From the NCBI RefSeq assembly GCF_009711135.1, contig NZ_WMIC01000009.1:1-64000 (forward strand): a DNA stretch of 64,000 nt. Reading direction: 5' to 3'. This DNA is from Flavobacterium sp. LC2016-01. Lineage in GTDB: Bacteria > Bacteroidota > Bacteroidia > Flavobacteriales > Flavobacteriaceae. The position numbers were made by a program, and so were the translations under genes. Positions 19,323-27,659 of this stretch are shown here, piece by piece (positions within the stretch are counted from its first letter, which is position 1; each line of letters opens with the position of its first letter). The notes beneath the pieces are model-generated. The model was not told the DNA's origin. It saw only the letters and a list, made by a program, of their open reading frames with translations, and did no database searches.

Positions 19323-19571
19323 ATGGCTGCCAAAAAACCACAAGAAATGAGCAATGAAGAGTTGCTTAAAAATGAATCAATCTTAAAAACAATAATTTAC
19401 CTTTTGCTGTTTTTTTCAATAGTACTGCTAGCATTAGGAATATGGATTACTATTGTGAAGAAACAGTTTAGTGCTTTGACCGTTATTCCACTTTCATTGG
19501 GAATAATTATAATGGTTAATGCGAATACTTTAAAGACTTTGCAGAAAGAGAAAAAAAGCAGAGAATTGTAA
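19323..19571 (+). CDS. Small two-helix membrane protein, unknown function
   Basis: An 82-residue protein with a charged N-terminus (EEMSNEELL-like), two hydrophobic helices (~22-46 and ~50-68) and a basic C-terminus. I recognise the type as common in Bacteroidota but know no function. ATG at 19323; a strong terminator follows, so it is probably a stand-alone gene. Confidence 0.65.
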   Translation: MAAKKPQEMSNEELLKNESILKTIIYLLLFFSIVLLALGIWITIVKKQFSALTVIPLSLGIIIMVNANTLKTLQKEKKSREL

Positions 19572-19601
19572 AAATCGAATTGTATTTTTTGAAGAAATTC
19601 A

Positions 19602-19642
19602 ATAAAAAACTCCTTAAGAAATTAAGGAGTTTTTTATTGTTT
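19602..19642. terminator. Bidirectional terminator
   Basis: Hairpin AAAAAACTCCTTAA / TTAAGGAGTTTTTT between the convergent small membrane protein gene and VOC gene; A- and T-runs on both sides fit use in both directions. Confidence 0.85.
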
Positions 19643-19666
19643 ACTGCGATCAGACTATATTGTAAA

Positions 19667-20062
19667 CTACATTCCTGGCCAGTATAAAAAATTGAATTTA
19701 TGACCATCGGGATCTGTAAAACCAAAAGTGTAGCCTTGCTGGAAATTTTCGGGTTCAGAGAAGATTGCTGCTCCAGCTTTTTTTACAATTTCATACCATT
19801 CGTCAACATTTTCTCTGCTTTCTGCCGACAATGAAAAAATGATTTCATTCTCTGTTTTGGTATCAGCAGATTTACCTCGTAGGGCATTATCAAATCTTTT
19901 TGGAATAAAAAAATTGATTACAAAGTTATTTTCGCCATAAGTAAAACTTGCCAATTCTTCAGTTTCCTTGCCATTTTGCTTAAATCCTAAATCGGAATAA
20001 AATTTAATTGTTTTTTGCAAATCATGTGAAACCAAGTTTGCCCATATCATTTTCGTTTTCAT
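19667..20062 (-). CDS. VOC-family protein (glyoxalase/dioxygenase fold)
   Basis: A 131-residue single VOC domain: starts with WANLVSHDLQKTIKFYSDLGF and ends with FTDPDGHKFNFLYWPGM, the two beta-alpha-beta-beta-beta halves expected. Proteins of this size include lactoylglutathione lyases, extradiol dioxygenases and antibiotic-binding proteins. The metal ligand pattern is incomplete by eye, so no reaction is assigned. It sits between two flavin monooxygenase genes on the other strand. Confidence 0.85.
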   Translation of the reverse strand: MKTKMIWANLVSHDLQKTIKFYSDLGFKQNGKETEELASFTYGENNFVINFFIPKRFDNALRGKSADTKTENEIIFSLSAESRENVDEWYEIVKKAGAAIFSEPENFQQGYTFGFTDPDGHKFNFLYWPGM

Positions 20063-20187
20063 AAACTTTAGTTTTAGTTAATAGTTAACGAACTAAGTTA
20101 GCAAATAAATGTGTTACATACTTTTAACGAAATTGTAAAGTTTTGTTCTGGCCATCTTTTATCTTAATTTTGTTCCATTGCTGGAAG

Positions 20188-21666
20188 ATGCAAAAAAAGC
20201 TGAAAAATAAAGAAGAAATTAAAGTGAAAAAGGAAGAAACAAGCTGGACGATTTGTGAGGAATGTCAAGGACGCGGAAAAAAAAGTCAGCGCATCAGCAA
20301 AAAAGTGAAGCTTCGTTATCAAATGGAATTAGACCAATTTGAAAATAATAAAGGCGAAGGAAAACCTCCAGTTCCTCCTAAAGCGCATTTAAAGTTGTGT
20401 TTAAATTGTGGCGGATCTGGATTAGTCCACGCTTCAAACTCTCCTTCACCAAATAAAGAAAACTATCCGCATGTTGCCATTATTGGCGGTGGAATTGGCG
20501 GCGTTGCTTTAGCAGTGGCTTGTCTGCACCGCCAAATTCCGTTTACTATTTATGAACGTGACACTAATTTCGATGCCCGATCACAAGGTTACGGACTCAC
20601 TTTGCAGCAGGCGAGTAAAGCCATGACCGGGTTAGGTATTTTGGCTTTAGAAGACGGAGTAGTTTCATCAAGACATTTGGTTCATACTACAGATGGAAAA
20701 GTGATTGGTGAATGGGGAAATAGAAAGTGGATTCAGTCAGAAGAGAAAAAATCTCAAAAACGCTCTAATATACATATCGCAAGACAATCTTTGCGTTTAG
20801 AACTTTTGCAGCAGCTCGGTGGGAGTGATGCCATGAAATGGGGACATCAGTTGATAGATTTTAAACAATTTGAAAGTGATGGAGTTGAGTTAACTTTTAA
20901 TGTTGATGGAGAAATAAAGAAATCAAAAGCAGATTTAGTAGTTGGTGCCGATGGAATTCGCAGTTCCGTGCGTCGATTGCTTTTAGGAGATGATGTAGCT
21001 CCTTTGCGTTATTTGGATTGTATTGTGATATTGGGTATTTGTCCGTTGAGCGCACTAGAAAATGTTGAAAGTCACTTATTAGATTCGGCTACCGTGTTTC
21101 AAACCGCAAATGGCAACGAGCGAATTTATATTATGCCTTACAAAGCAGATTCAGTAATGTGGCAGCTGAGTTTTCCAATGTCAGAAAATGAAGCAAAAGA
21201 GTTAAGTGCTAAAGGTCAAAAAGCACTAAAGGAAGAAGCGATTCGACGAACACAGTGGCACAATCCGATTCCGCAGATTTTGACCGCTACAGAGGAAGCC
21301 CAAGTTTCAGGATATCCTGTTTACGATAGAGAATTACTTGATGCTGAAATATTGAAAAAAGGAAATGCCGTTACTTTAATTGGCGATGCGGCGCACCCAA
21401 TGAGTCCTTTTAAGGGTCAAGGCGCTAATCAGGCACTGCTTGATGCACTTTCTTTGGCTCGAGGCATTACGAGAGGATGCAAATCGTTAAAGCATTGGAA
21501 AAAAGTTGGAATCAGAGAAAGTGTTTTAAACGAATTTGAAGCTGAAATGCTAAAGCGCAGCGCCGTTAAAGTAAAAGATTCTGCTGATGCTGCACAATTC
21601 CTCCATTCTGAAATTGTACTTCATGAAGGTGATGAACCTAGAGGACGCTCTTTGAAGAAAAAATGA
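20188..21666 (+). CDS. FAD-dependent monooxygenase with N-terminal DnaJ-type zinc finger
   Basis: A 492-residue fusion. The first ~80 residues carry two CxxC pairs (Cys23/26 in CEECQGRG and Cys71/74 in CLNCGGSG), the spacing and glycines of DnaJ-type zinc-binding repeats. The rest is a group A flavoprotein monooxygenase with GGGIGG (~100-105) and GDAAHPMSPFKGQGANQAL (~400). Start chosen at the ATG at 20188, preceded by GGAAG; a frame extending to 20143 adds residues unlike the family. The substrate is unknown. The finger may bind a partner, metal or nucleic acid. Confidence 0.8.
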   Translation: MQKKLKNKEEIKVKKEETSWTICEECQGRGKKSQRISKKVKLRYQMELDQFENNKGEGKPPVPPKAHLKLCLNCGGSGLVHASNSPSPNKENYPHVAIIGGGIGGVALAVACLHRQIPFTIYERDTNFDARSQGYGLTLQQASKAMTGLGILALEDGVVSSRHLVHTTDGKVIGEWGNRKWIQSEEKKSQKRSNIHIARQSLRLELLQQLGGSDAMKWGHQLIDFKQFESDGVELTFNVDGEIKKSKADLVVGADGIRSSVRRLLLGDDVAPLRYLDCIVILGICPLSALENVESHLLDSATVFQTANGNERIYIMPYKADSVMWQLSFPMSENEAKELSAKGQKALKEEAIRRTQWHNPIPQILTATEEAQVSGYPVYDRELLDAEILKKGNAVTLIGDAAHPMSPFKGQGANQALLDALSLARGITRGCKSLKHWKKVGIRESVLNEFEAEMLKRSAVKVKDSADAAQFLHSEIVLHEGDEPRGRSLKKK

Positions 21667-21881
21667 TTTTTACCTATTTATAAAAATATCGAAGTTTCTA
21701 TTTGATACTTTCCTTGTAAGTCGATGAAAAACAATATCGTGTAATTATTCATACTTGCGCTAAAAAAAGTCGTACCATTTTTTAAAAACAAATGCGTACG
21801 ACTTTTTTTATTCGGTCGTGCAGCTTCTGCTTCTTTCTCAAATTTGTATCGAAATAAATTTCTAACCTAAAACGCGATACA

Positions 21882-22940
21882 ATGAAAACTTCAGTAAAAT
21901 TTTTAGCAGTTCTATTTTTAATAAGTAGCTTTTCTTTTGGACAAGATATTTCTAAAAGAATTGATTCCATAATAAAAGACAATTATCAAAAAAATCCAAA
22001 CGTTGGTATAAGCGTGGGTTTTATTAAAGATAATGAAGAATATTTTACAGCTTATGGTAATTTGAATGCTGAAAGCCAAATTCAGATTAATAAAAATTCA
22101 CTGTTCGAAATTGCATCAATTACCAAGATTTTAACTTCGAATTTAATTGCTCAGGCCGTTATGGAGAATAAAATAAAAGCAGATGATTATATAGACAATT
22201 ATCTTCCGAAGGAATATCTTCTGCAAAAAAATCTTAAAAACAAAATAAGAATTTCAGATTTGGCTTCGCATCAATCGGGTTTGCCTGATATCGATTTTGG
22301 GAAATTAATAGAATTAAATCCGCAACAGCCTGTAAGCAATGTGACTGAAAAAACATTGGCAGACATAATCAATAATTGCAGTGAACTGAAAGATTACGGT
22401 AAATATCGTTATTCTACAATTGGTTATACTTTACTCGGTCAAATCTTAGAAAAAGTCTATAACAAAAATTACGACCAAATCATTAGAGAGAAAATAATTG
22501 CACCGTTAAAAATGAAAAATACATTAACGAAAGATTTTAATGTAAAGAACATTACTACTGGCCACAATCCTGATGGCGGTATTCAGGAATTTTTTAAATG
22601 GAATGTTACTGCGCCGGCGGGATTAATAAAATCGGATGCAGCTGATATGGTTACGTATTTAAAAGCTGTTTTAAATAGTAAAACTTCAGTAGGCAAATCG
22701 GCAATCATTACCGAGAAAATATTTTACAAAGATGAAAAAAGAGAAATGGGTTTAGGAACAAATATCGTCACAGATGATAAAAACACCATTTATATGAAAT
22801 CAGGTGATTCGATGGGACAATCTTCGATTATCTGTTACAACAGAACTAAAAATTGGGGTATCATTATACTTCTGGATCAAAGAAATTCAAAAATGAGACA
22901 AAACTTGCTGAATGCAATTTATGATACTGTTTTGAAATAA
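21882..22940 (+). CDS. Secreted serine hydrolase, class C beta-lactamase fold
   Basis: A 352-residue protein with a signal peptide (~1-20, ending FSFGQ). The SxxK motif is Ser79-Ile-Thr-Lys82. The second motif reads Tyr177-Ser-Thr, where YxN is usual in penicillin-binding relatives, and the third region is GDSMGQSS. These proteins are mostly esterases or D-Ala-peptidase-like enzymes acting outside the cytoplasm. The Asn to Thr change argues against a typical beta-lactamase. Flanked by an upstream 215-bp gap and a downstream terminator. Confidence 0.82.
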   Translation: MKTSVKFLAVLFLISSFSFGQDISKRIDSIIKDNYQKNPNVGISVGFIKDNEEYFTAYGNLNAESQIQINKNSLFEIASITKILTSNLIAQAVMENKIKADDYIDNYLPKEYLLQKNLKNKIRISDLASHQSGLPDIDFGKLIELNPQQPVSNVTEKTLADIINNCSELKDYGKYRYSTIGYTLLGQILEKVYNKNYDQIIREKIIAPLKMKNTLTKDFNVKNITTGHNPDGGIQEFFKWNVTAPAGLIKSDAADMVTYLKAVLNSKTSVGKSAIITEKIFYKDEKREMGLGTNIVTDDKNTIYMKSGDSMGQSSIICYNRTKNWGIIILLDQRNSKMRQNLLNAIYDTVLK

Positions 22941-22947
22941 TTTATTT

Positions 22948-22994
22948 AAAAAACAGCCTCCAAAAAAAGTTATTTTTGGAGGCTGTTTTTGTAT
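22948..22994. terminator. Bidirectional terminator
   Basis: Strong hairpin AAAACAGCCTCCAAAAA / TTTTTGGAGGCTGTTTT between the convergent serine hydrolase and HD-domain genes. Confidence 0.9.
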
Positions 22995-23012
22995 TGGTAA
23001 TCGTAAAACAAA

Positions 23013-23588
23013 TTAGTTAGAAATACTAAGAAATCGATAATACTCTTTGATTTTATTTTTTAATCTTTCTGCCAAATAGATATTGCCATCTTTCAGTTCA
23101 TTATGAATAATTTGAGCTTCTTCAATATATTTCAGTTTTTTTTCGTCATTCCAATAATACGGAGGTTCATACAGATTGCATATTCTATCGGCCATTTTAA
23201 CAGCCCAGACTTCAATTGGCTGCTGTTTAATTCTGCTTAAACTGTCCAACATTTTTTCAGACGAATCTTCAATTTGATCATTTTTGGTTAATGCTAAAAC
23301 TCCCAATGCTACCTGAGTTCCAAATAAATCGTTTACTTTTTCATAATTAAATGCGGTGTCTTCTATTGTATCATGAAGCATTGCACATTTTACGGCCAAG
23401 TCGGCATTCATGTTTTCTGTTAATCGAACGGCATTCAAAACTTCAAAAACAACGCTCCCGATATGGTTGATATATTCTACTCTTTCATCTTTATTAACGC
23501 CGCCATATTTTTGTCCGTCATGTAGTTTTGAAACCAATTGCCAAACATGCTGAATTTCGTCTATTGACCAGTCTTTTTGTTGTTCCAT
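23013..23588 (-). CDS. HD-domain phosphohydrolase, SpoT/Mesh1-hydrolase-like
   Basis: A ~191-residue stand-alone HD domain. Metal-binding blocks are NHIGSVV, CAMLHDTIEDT and VKMADRICNL, the pattern of the (p)ppGpp hydrolase domain of SpoT and of Mesh1. No synthetase, TGS or ACT domain is present. The start is put at the ATG at 23588; the frame is open to 23648 but the extra residues (MLNCCKYSKK...) look unlike a conserved start. It may degrade alarmones or other nucleotides. Confidence 0.8.
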   Translation of the reverse strand: MEQQKDWSIDEIQHVWQLVSKLHDGQKYGGVNKDERVEYINHIGSVVFEVLNAVRLTENMNADLAVKCAMLHDTIEDTAFNYEKVNDLFGTQVALGVLALTKNDQIEDSSEKMLDSLSRIKQQPIEVWAVKMADRICNLYEPPYYWNDEKKLKYIEEAQIIHNELKDGNIYLAERLKNKIKEYYRFLSISN

Positions 23589-23753
23589 ATGAATTTTAGA
23601 TTTGATGTAATTTATTGCTTTTTTTGAATATTTGCAACAATTCAACATTTGGGCTGTATTTTTCTATTGTTGAAATGATTGTATATTAGCTTAAAAAATC
23701 CTGAATTACTATAAAACAGGCATATAAATACTAACCTATTTCTTAAAAGTAAT

Positions 23754-24740
23754 ATGAACGACTATCTTGAAAAAAATCACAATATTTCTAACTGGTTCTA
23801 TAGCAGTTATTATGGATCTAAACTAGAAAATCTGAAAGGGAATATTCGATTTATGAAGCAGACTGCTTATGATTTTGATACTGAAATTAATGCGTTTAAG
23901 CTGGTAGATGGAACAGCTTGTTTTTCATTAGAGTTCAACAGACAAAAAGAAATTATTAGAGAATTAGATGGAAAAGAAAGATTTGAAACCAAATACAAGA
24001 ATTTTAAAGATCAAAAAGTAAGTTCAAAAGAATATTTACCAGATAATTCCATTGAATTATATGAATATGATGAAGTGACAGATCTAGTTAATAAGTATAT
24101 AAACATTAATAAAAACGGAATAAGAAAAGAAAAAGAATTAAAAATCGAGAAGTTAAAAGACGGCTCGATGATTCATCACAGCGAGCATTTTAGTTACTAT
24201 TATGATGCCTACGATAAGATAACGCTTCAAAAAGCAAACTATAGTGATTTAGAGATTGTTTACGATTATTCTACGTTTGGACGAAGAGGATATTATACAA
24301 AAACAAGCCATCAGAATGATAAAATAAATTCAAGCGAAAGATTCAGTCAGGAAAACTATATTCTTCAAAGCATCATGAATCGTGATGGTGTATTTTCTAG
24401 TAAAAGAATGTTCTTTTATGACGAAACAAATCAATTAATACAACAATTAACCTTTTGGGACGACGATTCATTTGAGAATCATTATTATTTTTATAATGAA
24501 AAAGGACTCTTAATCGAAGATAAAATTTCTTATCCAGGTGGAAAAATTGGAACGTGTGATTTTTTTGAATATGACATCCATGACAATGTAATAAACAGTA
24601 GAGATCGTTCCTACCAATACAAATATGATGAACATGGAAACTGGATAGAAAAAATTGAAATTGCAAGTGCAAGAAATGAAATCCTCTATAAAACAACGAG
24701 AGAGTTTGAATATTTCCCCAAAGGATTACATGTAGTCTAG
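23754..24740 (+). CDS. Uncharacterised protein with RHS/YD-like beta-hairpin repeats
   Basis: A 328-residue protein without a signal peptide or membrane helix. The second half has repeats of the type FYNEKGLLIEDK and YKYDEHGNWIEK, which resemble YD/RHS or MORN-like hairpins. I do not recognise the family. Such proteins occur as cargo-side or immunity-side genes of polymorphic toxin loci, but nothing next to it proves that. Base use is slightly more AT-rich than the neighbours. Confidence 0.6.
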   Translation: MNDYLEKNHNISNWFYSSYYGSKLENLKGNIRFMKQTAYDFDTEINAFKLVDGTACFSLEFNRQKEIIRELDGKERFETKYKNFKDQKVSSKEYLPDNSIELYEYDEVTDLVNKYININKNGIRKEKELKIEKLKDGSMIHHSEHFSYYYDAYDKITLQKANYSDLEIVYDYSTFGRRGYYTKTSHQNDKINSSERFSQENYILQSIMNRDGVFSSKRMFFYDETNQLIQQLTFWDDDSFENHYYFYNEKGLLIEDKISYPGGKIGTCDFFEYDIHDNVINSRDRSYQYKYDEHGNWIEKIEIASARNEILYKTTREFEYFPKGLHVV

Positions 24741-25018
24741 CTGTCGATATTTCTTCGAACTCTTGCTTGATTATGTTTTCTATCGAACTCCTATTTGTCT
24801 AAATTATTTTGCTTGTTGTTGGTCATTAAAATAATGGTAAAATCAAGATTACTAACCAACAAAGTCTGAGATATTATATTGCAAAACATCTTGCTTTCAG
24901 TTATTGTTAAATGTTTCTGCTGTCATATCTCTTTTTTGAAATAAGGAAAAATGAAGAAGTAAATCAATTTTTTCAATGGACCTAATTATATTTATATTAG
25001 CCAAATAAATAGTACTTA

Positions 25019-25549
25019 ATGCAGCAAACGTTAAAAATTACAAGTCTAAATAATGAAGATATAAAATTCCTGAAAGGACAACTCAAAAAAGGATATTTAG
25101 TCTGGTTTATTTTCTCATTATTTTCGATTGTATTTCCGTTTTCTGCTATTTATGGCATCATCAATAATAAAGAATTAGACGACAAAGTATTTTACATTTT
25201 ACTTGTCTTTGTTTTTTTCGGTCTCTGGATTTATCTTACCGTTATGGGAATAAGAGATACTGTCAAAGAACAGCAGAATTTGTTATTGCAGACAAAGATT
25301 GAAGGCAATATAAAAGTTTTAGAAAAAGAAATAGTTACGATTGAAGGACACGATTCGGATACTGTTACTTATCGAATAAAAATGTACTCAGAAGTAGAAG
25401 AAAAACATAAAAGTATTTGGATCGATCAAAAAGACTATGACAAAATCCAGGTTGGTGATTCGATTTGGATTGAATTTTTTTTGGATTGCAATTACATTAA
25501 GACCTTACTTTTTGATGGACAAAAAATTAAATCTAAAATTTTTATCTAA
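25019..25549 (+). CDS. Two-helix membrane protein, unknown function
   Basis: A 176-residue protein with two helices (~28-49 and ~60-82) and a C-terminal cytoplasmic or periplasmic beta-rich part (~90-176) like DUF3592-type proteins. Its stop overlaps the ATG of the next gene (TAATG), so the two are translationally coupled. Function unknown. Confidence 0.65.
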   Translation: MQQTLKITSLNNEDIKFLKGQLKKGYLVWFIFSLFSIVFPFSAIYGIINNKELDDKVFYILLVFVFFGLWIYLTVMGIRDTVKEQQNLLLQTKIEGNIKVLEKEIVTIEGHDSDTVTYRIKMYSEVEEKHKSIWIDQKDYDKIQVGDSIWIEFFLDCNYIKTLLFDGQKIKSKIFI

Positions 25550-26367
25550 TGAAACTAATAAGAACATTTTTATTGATCTTTATTTTTAGTTGGACTTCTT
25601 TTCTTTACTCGCAAAATAAAACACGTGCAATAGAAAGAAAAGAGAGCGGAGTTACCATCGTTCTATATCTTAAAACAGAAAAAGATAATAGTAAAACGGC
25701 AAAATATACTTTGAAAAATAAGGAAGGAAAAGTGCTTCTTAAAGATATAAGAGGAATGGAAAACTTAGGCAGAGGGTACCAGGCTATTGATTCCAAAAAT
25801 AAATTGGTCTATTTTTCTTTGGAAAAAGGAAGTGTCCTATTAAAATTAAGTGTTCAAGAAGTTAAAGATGCTAGTTTTGTTTGCGGGACAGTACCTTACT
25901 ATAAAATTTCTATAAAAGATACCCTAAATCATTATCAGATTATTTTGAAAACAGATAATTCTTGGATGAATCAAAAAGATACAGTGAGTATGATTGGTCA
26001 GATATCAAAAAATGATGCAGATGATTGTTATTGTATAAATAGAGAAAAAGAATATTCATACAGCAATTATCCCTACACGAATCGATTTGTAAACATTAAA
26101 AATGAAGATCCAAACGCAGTTATTTTCAAAAAAAATAACCTGTACGGAATTTTTCCAAAAACAGAAGCAATTTACAGCGAAATAAGAATTGTAAATCTGA
26201 TGACTAAAGTCAAGAAAGACAAACTTTATGGTTATTACGAAATAAATAAAGTTCCGAAATACAAAAAGTTAGCTGATTTTGTGGGTGTGTATGCGAGATT
26301 TGAACTGCCAAATGGTAAAAAAGGTTATGTGACCGGCTCTGGATATGAGTATATGGATGAGAGTTAA
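25549..26367 (+). CDS. Secreted protein of unknown function
   Basis: A 272-residue protein with a clear signal peptide (~1-21, cleavage after FLYS). The C-terminal half has two short repeats (NNLYGIFPKTEAIYSEI and DKLYGYYEINKVPKY) that look like degenerate WG-type repeats. Its start overlaps the stop of the preceding membrane protein by 1 base. No function is assigned. Confidence 0.65.
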   Translation: MKLIRTFLLIFIFSWTSFLYSQNKTRAIERKESGVTIVLYLKTEKDNSKTAKYTLKNKEGKVLLKDIRGMENLGRGYQAIDSKNKLVYFSLEKGSVLLKLSVQEVKDASFVCGTVPYYKISIKDTLNHYQIILKTDNSWMNQKDTVSMIGQISKNDADDCYCINREKEYSYSNYPYTNRFVNIKNEDPNAVIFKKNNLYGIFPKTEAIYSEIRIVNLMTKVKKDKLYGYYEINKVPKYKKLADFVGVYARFELPNGKKGYVTGSGYEYMDES

Positions 26368-26453
26368 TTATTTAATTTCTTAAAATCTTCTTCAATTAAA
26401 ATCATATTAGATTGTTTTGCTAAAACTTCACTTTATCTAGACTAGTGTTAAAG

Positions 26454-26490
26454 CAAAAAAACTCCAAAATCATAAGACTTTGGAGTTTTT
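26454..26490 (-). terminator. Terminator after tRNA-Val
   Basis: Hairpin AAAAACTCCAAA / TTTGGAGTTTTT directly downstream of the minus-strand tRNA; the A/T-runs on both sides could also end the plus-strand gene before it. Confidence 0.75.
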
Positions 26491-26499
26491 GGAATTCTG

Positions 26500-26574
26500 T
26501 GGGCGATGAGGGGTTCGAACCCCCGACCCCCTCGGTGTAAACGAGGTGCTCTGAACCAGCTGAGCTAATCGCCC
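26500..26574 (-). tRNA. tRNA-Val (TAC)
   Basis: On the minus strand the acceptor arms GGGCGAT and ATCGCCC pair, the anticodon stem CCTCG/CGAGG encloses TTTACAC (anticodon TAC), and the T-loop is TTCGAAC. The discriminator base is A. Confidence 0.95.
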
Positions 26575-26641
26575 TATTTTACTAGGTTGCTATCGTTTGT
26601 GATTGCGAGTGCAAATATACGCTTGTTTTTGAGTTCTGCAA

Positions 26642-26684
26642 AGAAAACACACTAAAAATTTAAAGTTTTTTTAATGTGTTTTCT
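26642..26684 (-). terminator. Terminator after the 272-residue secreted protein gene
   Basis: Inverted repeat AGAAAACACA / TGTGTTTTCT with an A/T-rich loop, downstream of the minus-strand gene at 26734. Confidence 0.55.
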
Positions 26685-26733
26685 ATCTTGCTGATGTAGA
26701 ATTTGTTATAAACGAACTTTTTTTGGTTATTTT

Positions 26734-27552
26734 TTATTTTGATAGCGATGGAATGTTCCTGTAGATGTAATCGCTGTGTTTTCCGGTGAAAGATTTTTCT
26801 AATTCATCAAAAAAAGCATCGGCATCTTTCTCATTTGGCCAAGTCGATTTGATCAGTTCGTCTATTTTATCATTTGATTTTTCCATATCGGCTAAAGAAT
26901 CATAATAAAAAGCTTCGAGAAAATCAGTACTATTTGAGCCCCATGAATGTCTTAGCGGATAATAAGCTTTTATGTAAGGATCTTTAAAAGTGATTTTGTC
27001 ATTGAATTCTTTTGCTTTTTTAGAATCCCCTTTCATGCTCAGCTGTGATTTCCGCAAATAAACAATCATTGGTTTTTTCGTTTCGTCTTTGTACTCTTTC
27101 CTGCCGATAGAAGTTACACTTTGATAAATTTCGTCAGAATGTACTGGACCATAAAAAGCATCATATTTTTCAAAAAAAGCTTTTCTGGCCTTTTCATCTG
27201 GCCATCCTTTTTTAACTAAATCATCGCTGAGTGCGTTTGCTTTTTCAATGTCTTCCCAAGTTCTATAAACGGTCACCAAAACAATTTCAGTATTATCATC
27301 AGTGTAATAATGGGTCATAAGTTCTGATCCAATAATGAGGTCGTTTTTGCTGGTCACTTTATCAAAGTATTCCTGTTCTGCAGCTTTCCAGTCTTTGGCT
27401 TTCAATTTCGAATCCAAATTTCGGTGTAAAGTGGTTACCGTAATGAACACAGGTTTTTCTTTTTCTTGTTCTTTTTCCTGCGCGCTGACTTTTGCGCCAA
27501 TAAGAATCATCAACGTGATGATCCCTATAGCAAGGGTTTTTCTCTTTTTCAT
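26734..27552 (-). CDS. Secreted protein with two internal repeats, unknown function
   Basis: A 272-residue protein with a signal peptide (~1-24, cleavage after KVSA) followed by a short EKEQEKEK linker. Two copies of one module are seen: the first ends WPDEKARKAFFEKYD...PVHSDEIYQSV, the second WPNEKDADAFFDELE...GKHSDYIYRNI. Each has a TVYRTWEDIEKAN-like strand-helix part, which suggests a tandem dimeric alpha-beta-barrel (ferredoxin-like) fold. No catalytic motif or known role. Confidence 0.7.
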   Translation of the reverse strand: MKKRKTLAIGIITLMILIGAKVSAQEKEQEKEKPVFITVTTLHRNLDSKLKAKDWKAAEQEYFDKVTSKNDLIIGSELMTHYYTDDNTEIVLVTVYRTWEDIEKANALSDDLVKKGWPDEKARKAFFEKYDAFYGPVHSDEIYQSVTSIGRKEYKDETKKPMIVYLRKSQLSMKGDSKKAKEFNDKITFKDPYIKAYYPLRHSWGSNSTDFLEAFYYDSLADMEKSNDKIDELIKSTWPNEKDADAFFDELEKSFTGKHSDYIYRNIPSLSK

Positions 27553-27659
27553 GTTTTAAATTTGTATTGGTTATTAAAAAAACTAAACAAATTTAAAACA
27601 TTAAAAATCAAGTAGTTATAAAACAACTATGAATTTTGAAGGGTGTTTTTCCCCAAATT

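Noticed and set aside
20143-20187. 15-residue N-terminal extension of the zinc-finger monooxygenase frame
   Set aside because: Sequence is unlike the family and the ATG at 20188 has a good upstream GGAAG.
23589-23648. 20-residue extension of the HD-domain frame
   Set aside because: Not conserved-looking; the ATG at 23588 is a better start.
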